A stretch of DNA of 64,000 bases from Psococerastis gibbosa. Lineage: Eukaryota; Arthropoda; Insecta; Psocodea; Psocidae. The notes beneath the pieces were generated by a model. The model was not told where the DNA came from. It saw only the letters and a program-made list of their open reading frames with translations, and did not search any database. A program made the position numbers and the translations under genes. Shown piece after piece: positions 1 through 11,043 of the stretch. Every line of letters starts with the position of its first letter. The stretch's first letter is position 1. The stretch lies in assembly GCA_963971405.1 (NCBI GenBank), contig OZ020489.1, forward strand, positions 19,618,290 to 19,682,289, written 5' to 3'.

Positions 1-150
1 TTTGAAGAAATCATGGGAAATTCACGCCCCAATTCATTGCGTCCCGTGCCATTATTATTAAATTATTTACCATAAAAAAAACTCATTACCTCTATCTACT
101 ACCTATTTGATAAAGCATGTTCGAGTAAACTCAGACCGGTCCTTTTAATT
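1..150 (+). repeat. Interspersed repeat family A, 3' end fragment
   Basis: The stretch ends in the block AAGCATGTTCGAGTAAACTC plus a GACCGGT-CCTTTT tail. The same block closes the copies ending near 18120, 42915 and 49980, and starts, reversed, the copy at 9191. Only the 3' end is inside the window. The family is described at 17280-18120. Confidence 0.75.
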
Positions 151-1359
151 AAGTTGCCATTTTGCCGGCTTTTTAAAATTTTGGGGGCCATGACCGCCGT
201 GACCCCCATCTGTACCCGCCACTGCTGGTGCCGTTTACTACCTATACCAATTCACATTTGGATGCCCTTGTTAAGCGCAATCGTTCGCCATATTGCTGTG
301 CACAGACAGCAGACAGCAGTCTTCGAATTGCTAATATGATTGCTCAGTTCATACGGTACCACTCCTAATCAATTGGACTCTACCTACATTATAAGAGTTT
401 GGGCCTACAAATTCCAGGGTATTTAATACAGCTATGAGAAATTGACTCAATTCGCTAAAGAAATTATTATTTACAGTGTAATTTTATTTATTCGTCTTCA
501 ATAATAGTGGTATAAATGAAATGTCCGAATCTTCTAATAGGGGTGTAAAATTGTTCAAAAATGGCTGGGAAATAATAAATTAATCTTTATTACTCAGAAA
601 TAAACAATGTGAATAGTATAAGAAGTACACTACATGACTACAATATTATATATGATTCGCCAAATTTTCTATTAACCAATATATTATAAACATGAAAATG
701 ATGTATACATATATATATTTTATGCGTCATGTTTTGGTTTGAAATATATTCCTTGAAAATAGTCTTATTTATCAAAAAACATATGGTTGAACGAAAAACT
801 ACTAAAAGACATTTTTAGCAACATTTACGCGCCATATATCTGCAGGCAGCCAAAATAACAAGTCGAAAAATGACAAGGTACTGCGTAGGACTAGGACATG
901 ATGTAGTGTAAACAACAAAATGGCGACCAATCATAAGTGCCGGGGTAAATTTTCTATATATTCTTTATTAAAAGTTATGAGTTCTGATCTTGCGAAACAT
1001 GACTGTGGTAAGTCAGATCTGTCATTTAATTCCAACGCCCAGTTTTTACTTAATTTACTTTTGCGAATCTTCTTACCGAATCAGGTTTGTTGGACTAAGT
1101 AAGTTAGAGCTACGTATACCTGTATATGCCGGTAGCCTACCTATATATTGTAGATCGAGCAGCTTCATTCGACAATCCATTTCTTTCAGGGTTTGTCACC
1201 AATTATTACCTAGTTTCCTTATCATCCTCATCTTCTAAACAATCATAGAATATAAATTATAAATGTAGGCCTACATACCTACAAAATAATTTAATTTTTT
1301 TTCCTTCTACTTTTTTTATTTAGTAAATGTTACGTACTATATGCATAAAAATAATTCAA

Positions 1360-1360
<1 letters not shown>
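151..1360. other. AT-rich unannotated stretch
   Basis: I see no convincing coding exon, RNA gene or recognisable element. The open frames here are short, without family motifs, and fit chance in AT-rich DNA. Confidence 0.5.

Positions 1361-1400
<40 letters not shown>
1361..1400. repeat. (ATT)n microsatellite
   Basis: An uninterrupted TTA/ATT run of about 40 bases. It lies directly upstream of two retrotransposon 3' ends that themselves finish in ATT runs, so it may be an old tail or a preferred target. Confidence 0.9.
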
Positions 1401-1401
<1 letters not shown>

Positions 1402-1407
1402 AATTAT

Positions 1408-1632
1408 TAAAATAAAATAAAAATAAAATAAACATTATAAATAAATAACAAAAATAAATGATTAAGCCTTGTTTAGCAGCACTGTATGAGTCTTTTGTCC
1501 CAAATAAGCGCTAGCTTGGGGATGCGGGATGGTATTATTATGTATTGTATTTTTGTAATATATGCTCCTTGTCCAGGGAATACTGGACAAGGAAAAGAAA
1601 GAAAGAAGATTATTATTATTATTATTATATAA
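1408..1632 (+). mobile_element. Non-LTR retrotransposon 3' UTR, 5'-truncated copy 1
   Basis: About 200 bases that recur almost base for base at 2060-2270, an offset of about 652. Near its end is a perfect 10 bp stem, CCTTGTCCAG/CTGGACAAGG, at 1567-1592. This is followed by an A-rich GAAA tail and an ATT run. A stem-loop then a short-repeat tail is typical of LINE/SINE 3' ends that the reverse transcriptase recognises. It is placed head to tail with the next copy. Confidence 0.7.
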
Positions 1633-2275
1633 CAGTATACTTCAAAGATAGAAACACATACCCCTACAAACTAGAAATGATACAAAAGCGTATAATAAAA
1701 AACATGTTATCAAATAAAATCAACAAGAAATACAAACAAAAATTCAAACATGCTAACATACTGCCAATAACGAAACTATTCAAGTATAAATTAATAAGAG
1801 ATAACTATTTTAAAAAAGAATACCAAATAGATGATAAAGGGAAGTACAATACAAGAAACCCAAAAAAGCTTAAGTTTGAGATAACATATAACAAAAACGG
1901 AGAGAGATTAAACAAAGTACTTATACCAATGATATTTAATGAACTTCCTCCACAAATGAATAAATGTAAACAGGTGGGTGAGTTAAAAGCGGGTATAAAA
2001 AGATGGCTGGTCAATGGGAGTTAATAATAATAATAAAAACTGACATTAAAATAACAAGTTAAAATAAAATAAAAATAAAATAAACATTATAAATAAATAA
2101 CAAAAATAAATGATTAAGCCTTGTTTAGCAGCACTGTATGAGTCTTTTGTCCCAAATAAGCGCTAGCTTGGGGATGCGGGATGGTATTATTATGTATTGT
2201 ATTTTTGTAATATATGCTCCTTGTCCAGGGAATACTGGACATGGAAAAGAAAAAAAAATTATTATTATTGAAATA
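1633..2275 (+). mobile_element. Non-LTR retrotransposon fragment: RT C-terminal tail plus 3' UTR
   Basis: The frame open to 2024 encodes about 130 residues resembling the tail that follows the reverse transcriptase domain in CR1/jockey-like elements. There is an LQ-like start (EMIQKRIIKNML), an R/N-rich centre (YNTRNPKKLKF), then IFNELPPQMNK and a closing IKRWLV, matching the usual 'WN.LP...F...L' ending. It stops at TAA 2022-2024 and continues into the same hairpin-bearing 3' UTR as copy 1, with one stem mismatch (GGACATGG), ending in A- and ATT-rich sequence near 2270. It is strongly 5' truncated, with no catalytic RT motifs and no longer autonomous. Clade assignment is uncertain. Confidence 0.65.
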
Positions 2276-4040
2276 TTGTTACTGAAATTATACTGCTCAT
2301 TAGTCCTCCTGTTAGGTACTCATGTTTGAAATATGTCACTCCCCTAATGCTCAACCGAATGGTTCTACTTCTAGGCTATTAGGGGTAGCCCACTGTTCAA
2401 TAAGTATATACCGTACTGTACATTATGACCCAAACTTACTATAGCGAAATTGTGGGGTATAGAATATAGAATTTAGAATTTTATTTTGATAATTTTATGA
2501 TTTTTTATGATATTTAATTGAATAATTTTTCTTTCTTTCTGTATAAAAGACTTACGTAGCCTACATAATTGAGGCGTACATAGACGCCAAAGCGTAGATA
2601 AGCTGCATTTTAATTTTTTTTTAAATTTTGAGATAACTGCACCCTGAACCACACCTTCCTGAAGCATTTAAATCTATTTTAGAGGCCAATCAGTATTACT
2701 GTATAGCATGCTCATTTCCTGAATAAAATACATTTGAAAATCAGTTCAACAATGAAAAAGGTTAAAGTTTCTTAACTTCATGTGCGTTTATCTCAAAACG
2801 ACTTTGGCCGCAGTTATACCGTTAGGCTTCTATACGCTGCAAAGCTTCTACGTATCAGTGCTCAATGCTGGTGACTGGTGAGTGACATAGCCTATATGGC
2901 ACTGGCAAACTGCCTCGAACACTTGACAATTTTGAAAATTCGGAGGACAATTTGTCTGCTGTCTCAAAGCTTAAGGTGCCTTCTATTGAAGATTTAAAGA
3001 AGCTGGTTAAGGGGTCAAACAAGTGATTATTCATTATATGATGTGCGATCGGAAGTACTCCGAAACTTAATAACTGCTCTAGGCTATGTAGCGGAGAGGG
3101 ACTACTCCTTTCGGTGGCTGCGACAGAGGAATAAATAATTATATCTAATCATAGCTGCAAACAAAACAGCTCCAGCAGTGCCAAGGTGGCATCTACTTCG
3201 ACGATTCAGAGAGTACGATACGAAACAAGACAGCGTAGGATCACCCTAGAAGAGAATGTGAGGGGGACCTGACATAGGCCTCTTGCCCTGCTGTCCAAAG
3301 ACGCAGAGAAAGAATGCAACTTAAAACAACCTACTTGAACAATACTTAGATATACTCGATTATTTTTATGGCCGATGAGAGCTCATCTGCGCAATAGCCT
3401 CATTTCCTTCAGATTTATGAATATGCAATGGTGCAATGGAGACACCTTCGGCAATATAATGGATTGGCATTGTATAAAAACAAGACAGGTAGTTTTACTA
3501 TGTAAAGAAGTTTTAGAGCCCCCCCCCCCCCCCTTCATCTTTATCTTTAAGAGGTATCTGGACGCCCTCACATGGACCGAACTGTCCATTTTTTTCACAA
3601 AGTCAGATTCCGCAAGCACTGGCCCTCTTCTTACCGAAAGCGAAGTTGGAGCTTCCATCATTCACTTGGAGGTGTGGTAGGGGACGTCAATCTATACCGA
3701 CTCCGATGTGGAGCCACTCCAATATGTCGTGCATATTAAATTTAAGTCCGATTTTTCATGGCGGGCGCACAGACCTCTTTCGATCGATATTTCTTCTGAC
3801 CTATACCAGATATCGCCCTGAATTTTTTTTCATGAGATACCCAATAAAGTTCTACGCAATACAAAAAGACAAAAGTCATTTATATTTACGCGTTTTGTTA
3901 ATAAAAATAATAATAACTGACTAAGTTGATAGCTCACTGCGGATATTTCGTTTGTTGACGGTATGCAAAATTAAATTTCCCTTCAATTGACTGTACTTTG
4001 AACTTTGTGGGTTGCCTGGCTGAGATATTGGCACTCGCAT
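2276..4040. other. Unannotated stretch with one poly-C tract
   Basis: No exon or element recognised. A pure C run lies near 3521-3534; such runs elsewhere in this window mark hAT-like MITEs, but no matching termini were found here. Confidence 0.4.
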
Positions 4041-4443
4041 TTAAGACGACATGCTACGTAGAAAATGAGCACCCCAAATTTTGTTGTTTTTGTTGACTTT
4101 TTATTTTTTATTTAATTAACAAAGCAAGTCATTAAATATTTGGCTCATGGAAGTTGTAGAAGACTGCTTCACGCATCATGTAATAGGAAATATTAAATTT
4201 TTGGTACCTTAGTTCTTTCATAAATACCAGAACGGACTAAAATTATGCGTATTCTGGGATTTTTGGAAGAACTACAAAACCGAAAAGTAAAAATACCCGA
4301 TTATATGATGCACAAAGTAGTCTTCTATAACTTCCATGAGCCAAATCTTTAATGACTTGCTTTGTTAATTAAATAAAAAATAAAAAGTCCATAAAAACAA
4401 CAAATTTTGGGGTGCTCATTTTCTACGTAGCATATCCTCTTAA
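4041..4443. mobile_element. Palindromic MITE flanked by TTAA (piggyBac-like)
   Basis: Both sides carry TTAA (4041-4044 and 4440-4443). The inside termini are inverted copies: GACGACATGCTACGTAG on the left against GAGGATATGCTACGTAG read inward from the right. The inverted repeat continues for well over 100 bases per arm, through a TTTTTATTTTTTATTTAATTA block. There is no coding capacity. TTAA duplication is the hallmark of piggyBac-class elements, so this is a likely non-autonomous derivative. A diverged relative with similar arms lies at 24524-24899. Confidence 0.75.
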
Positions 4444-4499
4444 GAATAAGTAGTTTTTCGACACAAGAAGGAAATATCCAGTCGAATTCACTTAGCCAG

Positions 4500-5015
4500 A
4501 CTAGCTTTTAACATAAAGTCAAAGATATTCGAATCTAACAAAATTGACTTGGAAATAAGGAAAAGACTTCTCAAAACTCTAGTGTGGAGTGTGCTCTTGT
4601 ACGGAAGTGAGACATGGTGCATTTACGAACATGACAAAAAAAACTGGAAGCCTTTGAGTTGTGGTGCTAGAGAAGAATCATGAAAATCCCATGGAGAGAC
4701 CACATAACCAACGAAGAAGTGCTCCATAGAATAAACAAAAAATTAGCTATTATGGCCACCATTTCAACATGAAGAGGCAAATGGATGGGGCATATTCTGA
4801 GACACGAAGGGCTCCCCAAGAACATAATTGAGGGTTTGGTTGAAGGCACCAACTCAAGAGGACGACAGAGGAAGGAGTACCTAGAAGATGTCATGAAAGA
4901 CCTAGGGTCCGACACCTACAAAGAACTGAAAAGAACCGCACAAAACAGGCAAGAGTGGAGGAGAAAAATAAAACATTCGCTGCAAACCAATCCTTAGATT
5001 GCAACTCAAGAAGAA
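4500..5015 (+). pseudogene. RTE-like non-LTR retrotransposon, C-terminal fragment
   Basis: Reading across at least two frameshifts and one internal stop gives the usual C-terminal landmarks: WSVLLYGSETW (about 4588-4620), RRIMKIPWRDHITNEEVL (about 4671-4724), GKWMGHILRHEGLPKNI (about 4773-4823), RGRQRKEYLEDV, then a basic ELKRTAQNRQEWRRKI ending at a TAG near 4996. The last 70 codons are open from 4785 to 4997. The DNA after the stop, AGATTGCAACTCAAGAAGAAG, matches the end of the copy at 15790-16045, so both are one family with a GAA-type tail. It is dead: no polymerase catalytic motif and a broken frame. Confidence 0.75.
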
Positions 5016-5347
5016 GTATTTCGAGTCAAGCGCACCGACCTCATTCATGCACCTATGTTTCATCTGACTTATGCAAGAAGATACCTTTTTCAGTCGTTCC
5101 CAACAAACAAATGTCCTAGCTCAGCCAGTCAACACTCAAAGTTCAAAGTATAGTCAATTGAAGGGAAATGGCCCATATTATGTGTGCCAGGTAAAACAAA
5201 CGGTTTTTCGTCAATTCGCGAAAACTAACGAAGTGATTGTTTTTTATTGGCTTCTTTTTCAAACGTATTGTGTAGAATTTGATCGGGTATCACCTGAAAT
5301 ATGTAACCGTACTCGTTTCAGTTCTATGGTATTGTATATCGGCCAGA

Positions 5348-5478
5348 TGGACATTCGTGCGCGCCAAAAATATTTTTTGAATTCTGATACCACGTTTCCC
5401 ATGACCAGTCATTGAAGAAACATACGAGATGGCCTCAGGATTAAAAAAAAATGTTTTTTGGTGCGCTCGAATGTCCGT
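5348..5478. repeat. Short inverted repeat, MITE remnant
   Basis: GGACATTCGTGCGCGCCAAA on the left is answered by GGACATTCGAGCGCACCAAA read inward from the right, each followed by A/T-rich sequence. There is no coding potential and no clear duplication. Confidence 0.5.
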
Positions 5479-6181
5479 GCACTCCCATATAGAACTCTAG
5501 TTTTTGCTATTGTACCTAGTATAGTATAATGCAGGAAGGAGCAAGTGCCCACTTTAATTAGTTGGGTAACTTTGAATGGGAGACTGGACGGTCCATGGAG
5601 GATTCATTTCACAAGTCGAGGTGGTCACCCAGGTGAGCAGAGTGTAAGTGTGTCGATGGAGTAATCGTGCGGCCTTGATCTGGTTGTGTCCACACACTGT
5701 TCCCGCCAAATGGAAACTGCTTCTGCTTTCTGTTGATAGATAACGATGACACTTCCATAAGTCAACAATGCTCATATGTTGTAATGTCCGCTGGCCGAGT
5801 TCAAGGTCATTACGGCTTTTTTTGAAAATGAGGGGAGCTAGATCCGGAACAACTCTGGAAGAAAAAAATAGAACAAATAGCCGAAAGAGGCAAGTCTATG
5901 CCGGAGCTTCGCACGTTGACAGGCGACTGAGTGGTTCTTTTAATAAGTGAGCCACAGCTCTTACAGACGCCCCCCCCCCCATAAGATGAAAGAGCTACGA
6001 AGGAGGGGTACTTCTATGGACTTATAAACTTTCCTGTACAAAAGGGCTACCTTTTAGAACTACTAACGCTCGTACCTGAACATGGTTGGGTCGTACGCCT
6101 GTTACATTGAGTCGTCGGTAAGCTTGCCTGAGCTTGTCCATTATCGCTGAAGCTGGCGTCGGATGCCATCGAGGACATTCA
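5479..6181. other. Unannotated stretch
   Basis: No gene or element termini recognised. A poly-C run near 5970 is the only notable feature. Confidence 0.4.
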
Positions 6182-6189
6182 TCTGTCTG

Positions 6190-6369
6190 CAAGGCCGTAG
6201 CCAGAATTTTTTTTCGGGGGGGGGGGGTTTAGAAATTTCATTGGGTGTTACATAGTGGTTTTTATTTTTCCTCTCAAAAACCGATTCTATCTAGTATGAA
6301 GCCATTTCATTTCGGGGGGGGAGGGGGGGGGGGTTGAACCCCCATGAACCCCCCTTGGCTACGGCTTTG
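6190..6369. mobile_element. hAT-like MITE (180 bp) with 8 bp flanking duplication
   Basis: The termini are CAAGGCCGTAGCCAGAA and, inward from the right, CAAAGCCGTAGCCAAGG. The flanking 8-mers are TCTGTCTG (6182-6189) and TCTGTTTG (6370-6377), seven of eight identical. Inside each terminus is a poly-G or poly-C tract. There is no coding capacity. Length of duplication and CA...TG ends fit the hAT class. Confidence 0.75.
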
Positions 6370-6737
6370 TCTGTTTGCTAAGAATTGGGCAAAAACAATA
6401 CCAATGATGTCTGAAAGTCCATGGGGTCTTTGGCATTGGGCAAGGTTCAATGGGCCACTACAAGTAGCCCTTCAAATAGTAAAATAGAGCGACTAATTTA
6501 ATAAGTGTTTTAAAACAGCTGATGAAATGCGGCCAGGCAGTGGTATAATGATAGCCTACCGCCCGGCCGAACTGGCCTCAAATGTTTCGGCAAGAAGCGT
6601 CAAGGGCAAAGGTTAAACTGAGCCAATTTAAGTATTCTTCTATTCTGTTTTCTGGTGGCGACTAAAAAAAGAAGAGTTTGAATTTTGGCGACTTCTTTAA
6701 GATCTATGGTACACCATCAAAAATAATTTTTTGCCAT

Positions 6738-7330
6738 CTTCTTCTTCTTCTTCTTCTTCTGGATGGCTCTGCCGCCTTCGATGGGCTTTGATTTGTTTTT
6801 TTTTTTTTTTTTTTAAAAACGTTAATCGTATACAAACAATTCAATGAATGTATCCCGTGTTGGGTTACGATACGTCTCCGATCGCATGGCATGTAGAGAG
6901 TCGCACGAGTACAAGCACGCTACTACCTTGCCATTGAAAACACTCCACCAGTCATCTCGGTGTTGTGCGACGCTCCATCATCTATATCCTAACTCGCGGA
7001 GGTGGGCTCTCGCTTTAAAACATTTTAAGGAGTCATTCCATCGGTTTTGTAGACGTACCTGCAGTCTTCTTCCCGTAATGGCTGCGTCTTCTGACATTCT
7101 TACGACGTGTCCCAGCCATATTAGACGCTACGTTTTTATTCAACAAATGTCTTCTCCAATGAGTATTGCGTCTATTTCAGAGTTCTTTCTTGTACGCCAC
7201 TCTGTTATCGTGCATTCGAATTCGACTCTCCTTATTATCTTCCTGTCCAATACTCTCAGTTTATTGGCGTCGTTCGCTGTAAGATTCCAGGTTTCTGAGA
7301 CGTATGTTGCAACAAGTCTTGAATAATTAC
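6738..7330 (-). pseudogene. RTE-like non-LTR retrotransposon, C-terminal fragment with (GAA)n tail
   Basis: On the minus strand from about 7330 downward the translation shows DAAITGRRLQVRLQNRW, NDSLKCFKARAHLRELGYR and a QHRDDWWSVFNGK-like ending. This matches the GRR...RW.D.LK...L..LG....A.DR..W tail of RTE/BovB-type ORF2. Internal stops and frame slips are present. A GAA/CTT run at 6738-6760 lies in the right place for its 3' tail. The long plus-strand open frame across 6844-7326 is only the shadow of this. A related tail sits at 19987-20345. Confidence 0.65.
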
Positions 7331-7379
7331 GGTTTTGTAGATCTTATATTTGCCATAACGCACAGAATTATTAGCGGAG

Positions 7380-8098
7380 CAGTGGCGTAGCCAGATTTTT
7401 TTTTTTGGGGGGGGTCCAGTTTTCATGCAACACCAATACATAAAGTTCGCCCGCTTACGATAGGTTTTCGAATAGGGTGGTGTTTCTTATGGCGCCCCCC
7501 CCCCCCTACCGTATTTTCGTAAAATATAGTATAAAAGCCGTCCTCATGGACGTATGCATCTTCTAATTAGGGGCGTGACCTTAATATCCCCAACCCGAGG
7601 GGCCGGGGGGCTGATGGGGGGTCCGGGGGTCTCCTCTGGGGAAGGTTTTTGAAAAAAATAGACCTGAAATTGTGGAGTTTTACACATTTTGATGTATATG
7701 CGTCTTGTAACGTATTCTAATAATGTTTAAGTTTTACAGCCGAAGAATAGTAGACTGACTGCTAGAAAGGGGGGCCCGGGGGGGGGGGGGATAGGCCCAA
7801 AATAGTGCAGTTATGCTCATATTTTACATATGAAGAATATTGCATCTAACAAGGGGGGCCCGGGCTACCCTGGGAAATGTTTTTTAACAGATAGGTCTGA
7901 AATAGTTTGTAGGCAAAAAATTTTTGGATTTGCAGACGATAACATTATTAACAGAACTGGAAACAGGGGGACCGGGTTCCTCCCGGGGAATTGTTTTAAT
8001 TAATTATCTGAAAAGATCAAAATTTTCTGCTTTGCTAAATTTGGGGGGGGGGTCCGGACCAGCTGACCCCCCCCCCCCCCCCCTTGGCTACGCCATTG
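7380..8098. mobile_element. hAT-like non-autonomous element, G-tract family, ~720 bp
   Basis: The left terminus CAGTGGCGTAGCCAGA and the right terminus (inward) CAATGGCGTAGCCAAG match those of 53342-54072, which is the same element in the opposite orientation. Inside are several ~100 bp modules, each with a GGGGGCCCGGG-type block followed by an ATAGG..C..AAATAGT-like segment. Flanking 8-mers do not match (TAGCGGAG against AGCACTGG), so the ends may have been altered after insertion. There is no coding potential. Confidence 0.7.
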
Positions 8099-8548
8099 AG
8101 CACTGGCAGCTTGGCGATATGTCTCGCTTGCCCATGTGGCAGCACTCATGATCACAAGGTTCAAGATTTTTCCAGTTATATACATTTTGAAGACGGTGAA
8201 AATGACGAAATATTGCTCTGAATACAAAGCCTAAAGGACATTAAAATTCCCATTGTGAATTTGCAGACTGTCCCAGCATCCATAGCTAATAATTATACCT
8301 TTACGAATGGTAATTGCTGGTATAGTGAGGGGATGCCAATGCGCCATTCCTGAGACAATTACTGAGATCGATTACAAACTCTATTCTGATGCGAAGGGGC
8401 AACGTGCCTGTTACACCTCAATTATAACAAACTTGAGGGTATGGTTCGTTATATCAATCATTGACATTTTCAAATGTGATAAAAGGAAAGAATTAACATC
8501 GCTGCCAACTCAAGGATTCTTACCAGAAAAATTAAGTAAGTTGGCTTA

Positions 8549-8738
8549 GGCCCGATCCAACGACTCATACTTATCATTTAAGTGACGCTTATAAATCTTG
8601 TAATTATTTTTATATTTTTATTATCATGATTATTAAATCGGCTCACATAGGCCAATTACGTCTACCGATTCAATAACAACAACAAAAATAATAACAAGAT
8701 AGGCATCACTTAAATGATAAGTATCATCGGGTTTGGCC
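8549..8738. mobile_element. Palindromic MITE (190 bp)
   Basis: Arms of about 60 bases run inward from GGCCCGATCCAACGACTCAT on the left and GGCCAAACCCGATGATACTT on the right; both continue as ACTTATCATTTAAGTGA. The loop is A/T-rich. No target duplication is evident and there is no coding sequence. Confidence 0.6.
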
Positions 8739-8754
8739 TTGTGGAGGGAAATTT

Positions 8755-9125
8755 TAAGGTGCGGAGCCATGGGGGGGGGGGGGGCAAGCCTTCTGCCTGG
8801 GGGGGGGGCATGCCTTCTGCCTGAGGGGCCAATGAAAAACCAAAAAACCAAACATTTTTCATTGGGAGTAGGCATAATGAAAGTAAGTAACATGTTACCA
8901 GCAGTGGCGTAACGATAGATTTTCGAAGGGGGGGTGTATTAATATTGAGTGCCGCTGCCCTTTGGGGGGGGGGGTAGTAAGAACGCTTCACCATCTGGTG
9001 CTTGAATGCTAACTTACCCCCGGGTTGAGAATATCGTGTTGGTGTTAGAATTGCAAAGGGAGGGTTTCTCCACCAATAATGGATTGGGCAGGATGGTGGC
9101 CTGCTCACAGAGGCCGGTCTATCTA
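8755..9125. repeat. G-tract repeat fragments, hAT-MITE-like
   Basis: Contains three G runs and the terminus-like CAGTGGCGTAACGATAG at 8905. I could not find the partner terminus downstream, so this is a truncated or rearranged copy of the G-tract class. The open frames here come from the poly-G runs. Confidence 0.45.
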
Positions 9126-9190
9126 ATGCTTGGTTGGTTTTTGGAGGATACAGGGCTAGAACTATGATCGGGTGACAACTAAAACCATTA

Positions 9191-9938
9191 AAAGAACCGT
9201 TCCGAGTTTACTCGAACATGCTTTCCAATTTATCGATTAGTAGAGAGAGAAAATTAGTAACTTCATGGTAAATAATTTTCCTATGGTTAAATTTCGGATA
9301 TCGCGCAATGCATTTGAGCGTGAATTGGCGCTTTCATTTAAAAAAAAAAATTTTTTTTGCACAAAACCCAATAGTTTTTTCGAAAACTAAACTATCCGGT
9401 TTCATTACTCAATTGAACACCTAAAACATGCTTGAAGTTAGAAATTATCGATGGAAAGGTTTCGCAGAAAATTATTTTTTAGTCATTTTTCATTAGAATT
9501 TAGTTATTTTTTTTAACCCCTCAGAAGCAAACTATCAAGGGGCAAGCGACCCCCCGCATTTTATCAGCATTAATAACGACTAGAATATACATATGTATGT
9601 GAATTTAAAAGAAATTGTTGGAGCCGTTTTTGAGGAATAATTTTTTTAGACGTTTTCTTGGAGTTTTTTGAGAATAAAACCCCCCAAATTGAGTCAGCCC
9701 AAAATAAAAAAACTAATCTGGAGGCATAATTTTTATAAACTTGCATGCCAAATTTCATCAAAATCGACTGAGTAGTTTGCCCGGAAATCGATGAACAGAC
9801 AGACAGACAGACATTTCGTAAAAACCACTTTTTTGGGTTCCTGGGACCTCAAAACGTGTAAATCCGTTGAAATCTCGGAATCGAAAATTTCGACCGTCAC
9901 AAAGCTCTCCTTATACTACGTATAAATTGGAAAGCAAA
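9191..9938 (-). repeat. Interspersed repeat family A, near full-length, reversed
   Basis: Read on the minus strand it begins TTGCTTTCCAATTTATACG, passes a TCTGTCTG run and the block CTACTCAGTCGATTTTGATG, and ends with GTTCGAGTAAACTCGGAACG. Length and order of blocks match 17280-18120. No protein family is recognised. Confidence 0.8.
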
Positions 9939-10074
9939 AATACAAATTTAGCTTATGTTCACTCCCCCCTTTTTCTTTAGATTTATGAATTGTACAGATA
10001 TTTTATTTCATATTCCATTCTAGCTCTTGCCAAAATTGAAAAGTTAAGTTTATAGGCACTTCGTTTCTCACATC
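9939..10074. other. Short unannotated spacer
   Basis: Nothing recognised between the family A copy and the tRNA-like segment. Confidence 0.4.
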
Positions 10075-10380
10075 TCACCTCTGACCTCAGTTCCCGGCTC
10101 TGCAATTGCTGAATTGGTAGAGTGGTTGGCTGAAATACTGCAAGTCTTTGGATCGAATACTTCCTGAATTTTTCCTCCACTTTTACTACCAGTAAATGCA
10201 GTACTTGCGCAGTCAACTAACCAATCAGAAAGGGGTTTGCTCTCTGATTCTGATTTTGCCAAAGTTAACGTTTTTTGTAGCAAAAACGCGTTATAATTTC
10301 ACCGGTAAGAAAAGGATGACTTGTATTCATACCACGTGTAGGGGTCAGGTGCACTGTAGACAATGGAATACCATGAGTTA
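10075..10380 (+). mobile_element. Possible tRNA-derived SINE fragment
   Basis: At about 10105-10160 the order is TGAATTGGTAGAGTGGTTGG, a good internal A-box-like block, then about 30 bases later TTTGGATCGAATACTTCC, a B-box-like block. The spacing is tRNA-like, but acceptor and T stems are degraded, so this is not a functional tRNA. No tail or duplication was found. Confidence 0.4.
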
Positions 10381-11040
10381 GCAAGTCCTAGAATGACATT
10401 GACCCCCAGGGGGCGCTGTTCTGAGGGGCTTTACCCCTGGGTTAATAAAAATTACCGTGAATCGACGGAGTACCTGCCTAATAATTATTGTCCAAAGGTG
10501 CTTCATTACGTCAGCGGAATATCCTACGTACATCTAGCCTAATTAATTTTGCATTTGCTTTATTGCGTATTTACGCTCATTATGAACGGCATCAGTAGCC
10601 GTTCCACGAACACAGAAGGTTAAATTATCCTGGAGTAAGTGTTAAATGACTCTAAATTACCACTAATTAAGATACATTTAAGGACGGGGTTTAAGTTGGG
10701 GTTAATTTATCAGCACAACTGATTGCTGATTACATACGTTAAACAGAGGGGGGGGGGCGTGTCAATTTTACGGACCCTCCAACTTATAAAAACCAAAGAT
10801 AGTTTGTTTAAAAGCGTAATATTAAGTTACTCCTGTAAAAAAAGTAAAAGTAAAGTAAATTATATTAAACCAGTAAGACTACAAATTGTCAAAAAAACAC
10901 ATTCCACACCACATATATGTATAAGCAATACATGTGCACGTGGGGGAACCAGGCCTTTGGATCACATCACAATAAGTTCTTTTACATACTTACTTATATA
11001 GTAATTTAGTACTTATATTAATTTTTTATTTAGGTATACC
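10381..11040. other. Unannotated stretch
   Basis: Contains a short G run near 10747. The part adjoining 11040 is probably the 3' UTR of the reversed LINE fragment that follows, but I see no diagnostic motif. Confidence 0.4.
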
Positions 11041-11043
11041 GAT

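Noticed and set aside
6844..7326. 160-codon plus-strand open frame
   Set aside because: It lies antisense to a recognisable RTE-like C-terminal coding remnant and shows no domain of its own.
7372..8106. 8 bp target duplication for the element at 7380-8098
   Set aside because: TAGCGGAG and AGCACTGG do not match; termini are convincing but the duplication is not.
8633..9108. Proline-rich minus-strand frames (86 and 132 codons)
   Set aside because: Proline and glycine runs come from poly-G/C tracts of MITE-like DNA; no start context or splice support.
10100..10165. Functional tRNA gene
   Set aside because: A- and B-box-like blocks are present, but no acceptor stem pairs and the T stem is broken.
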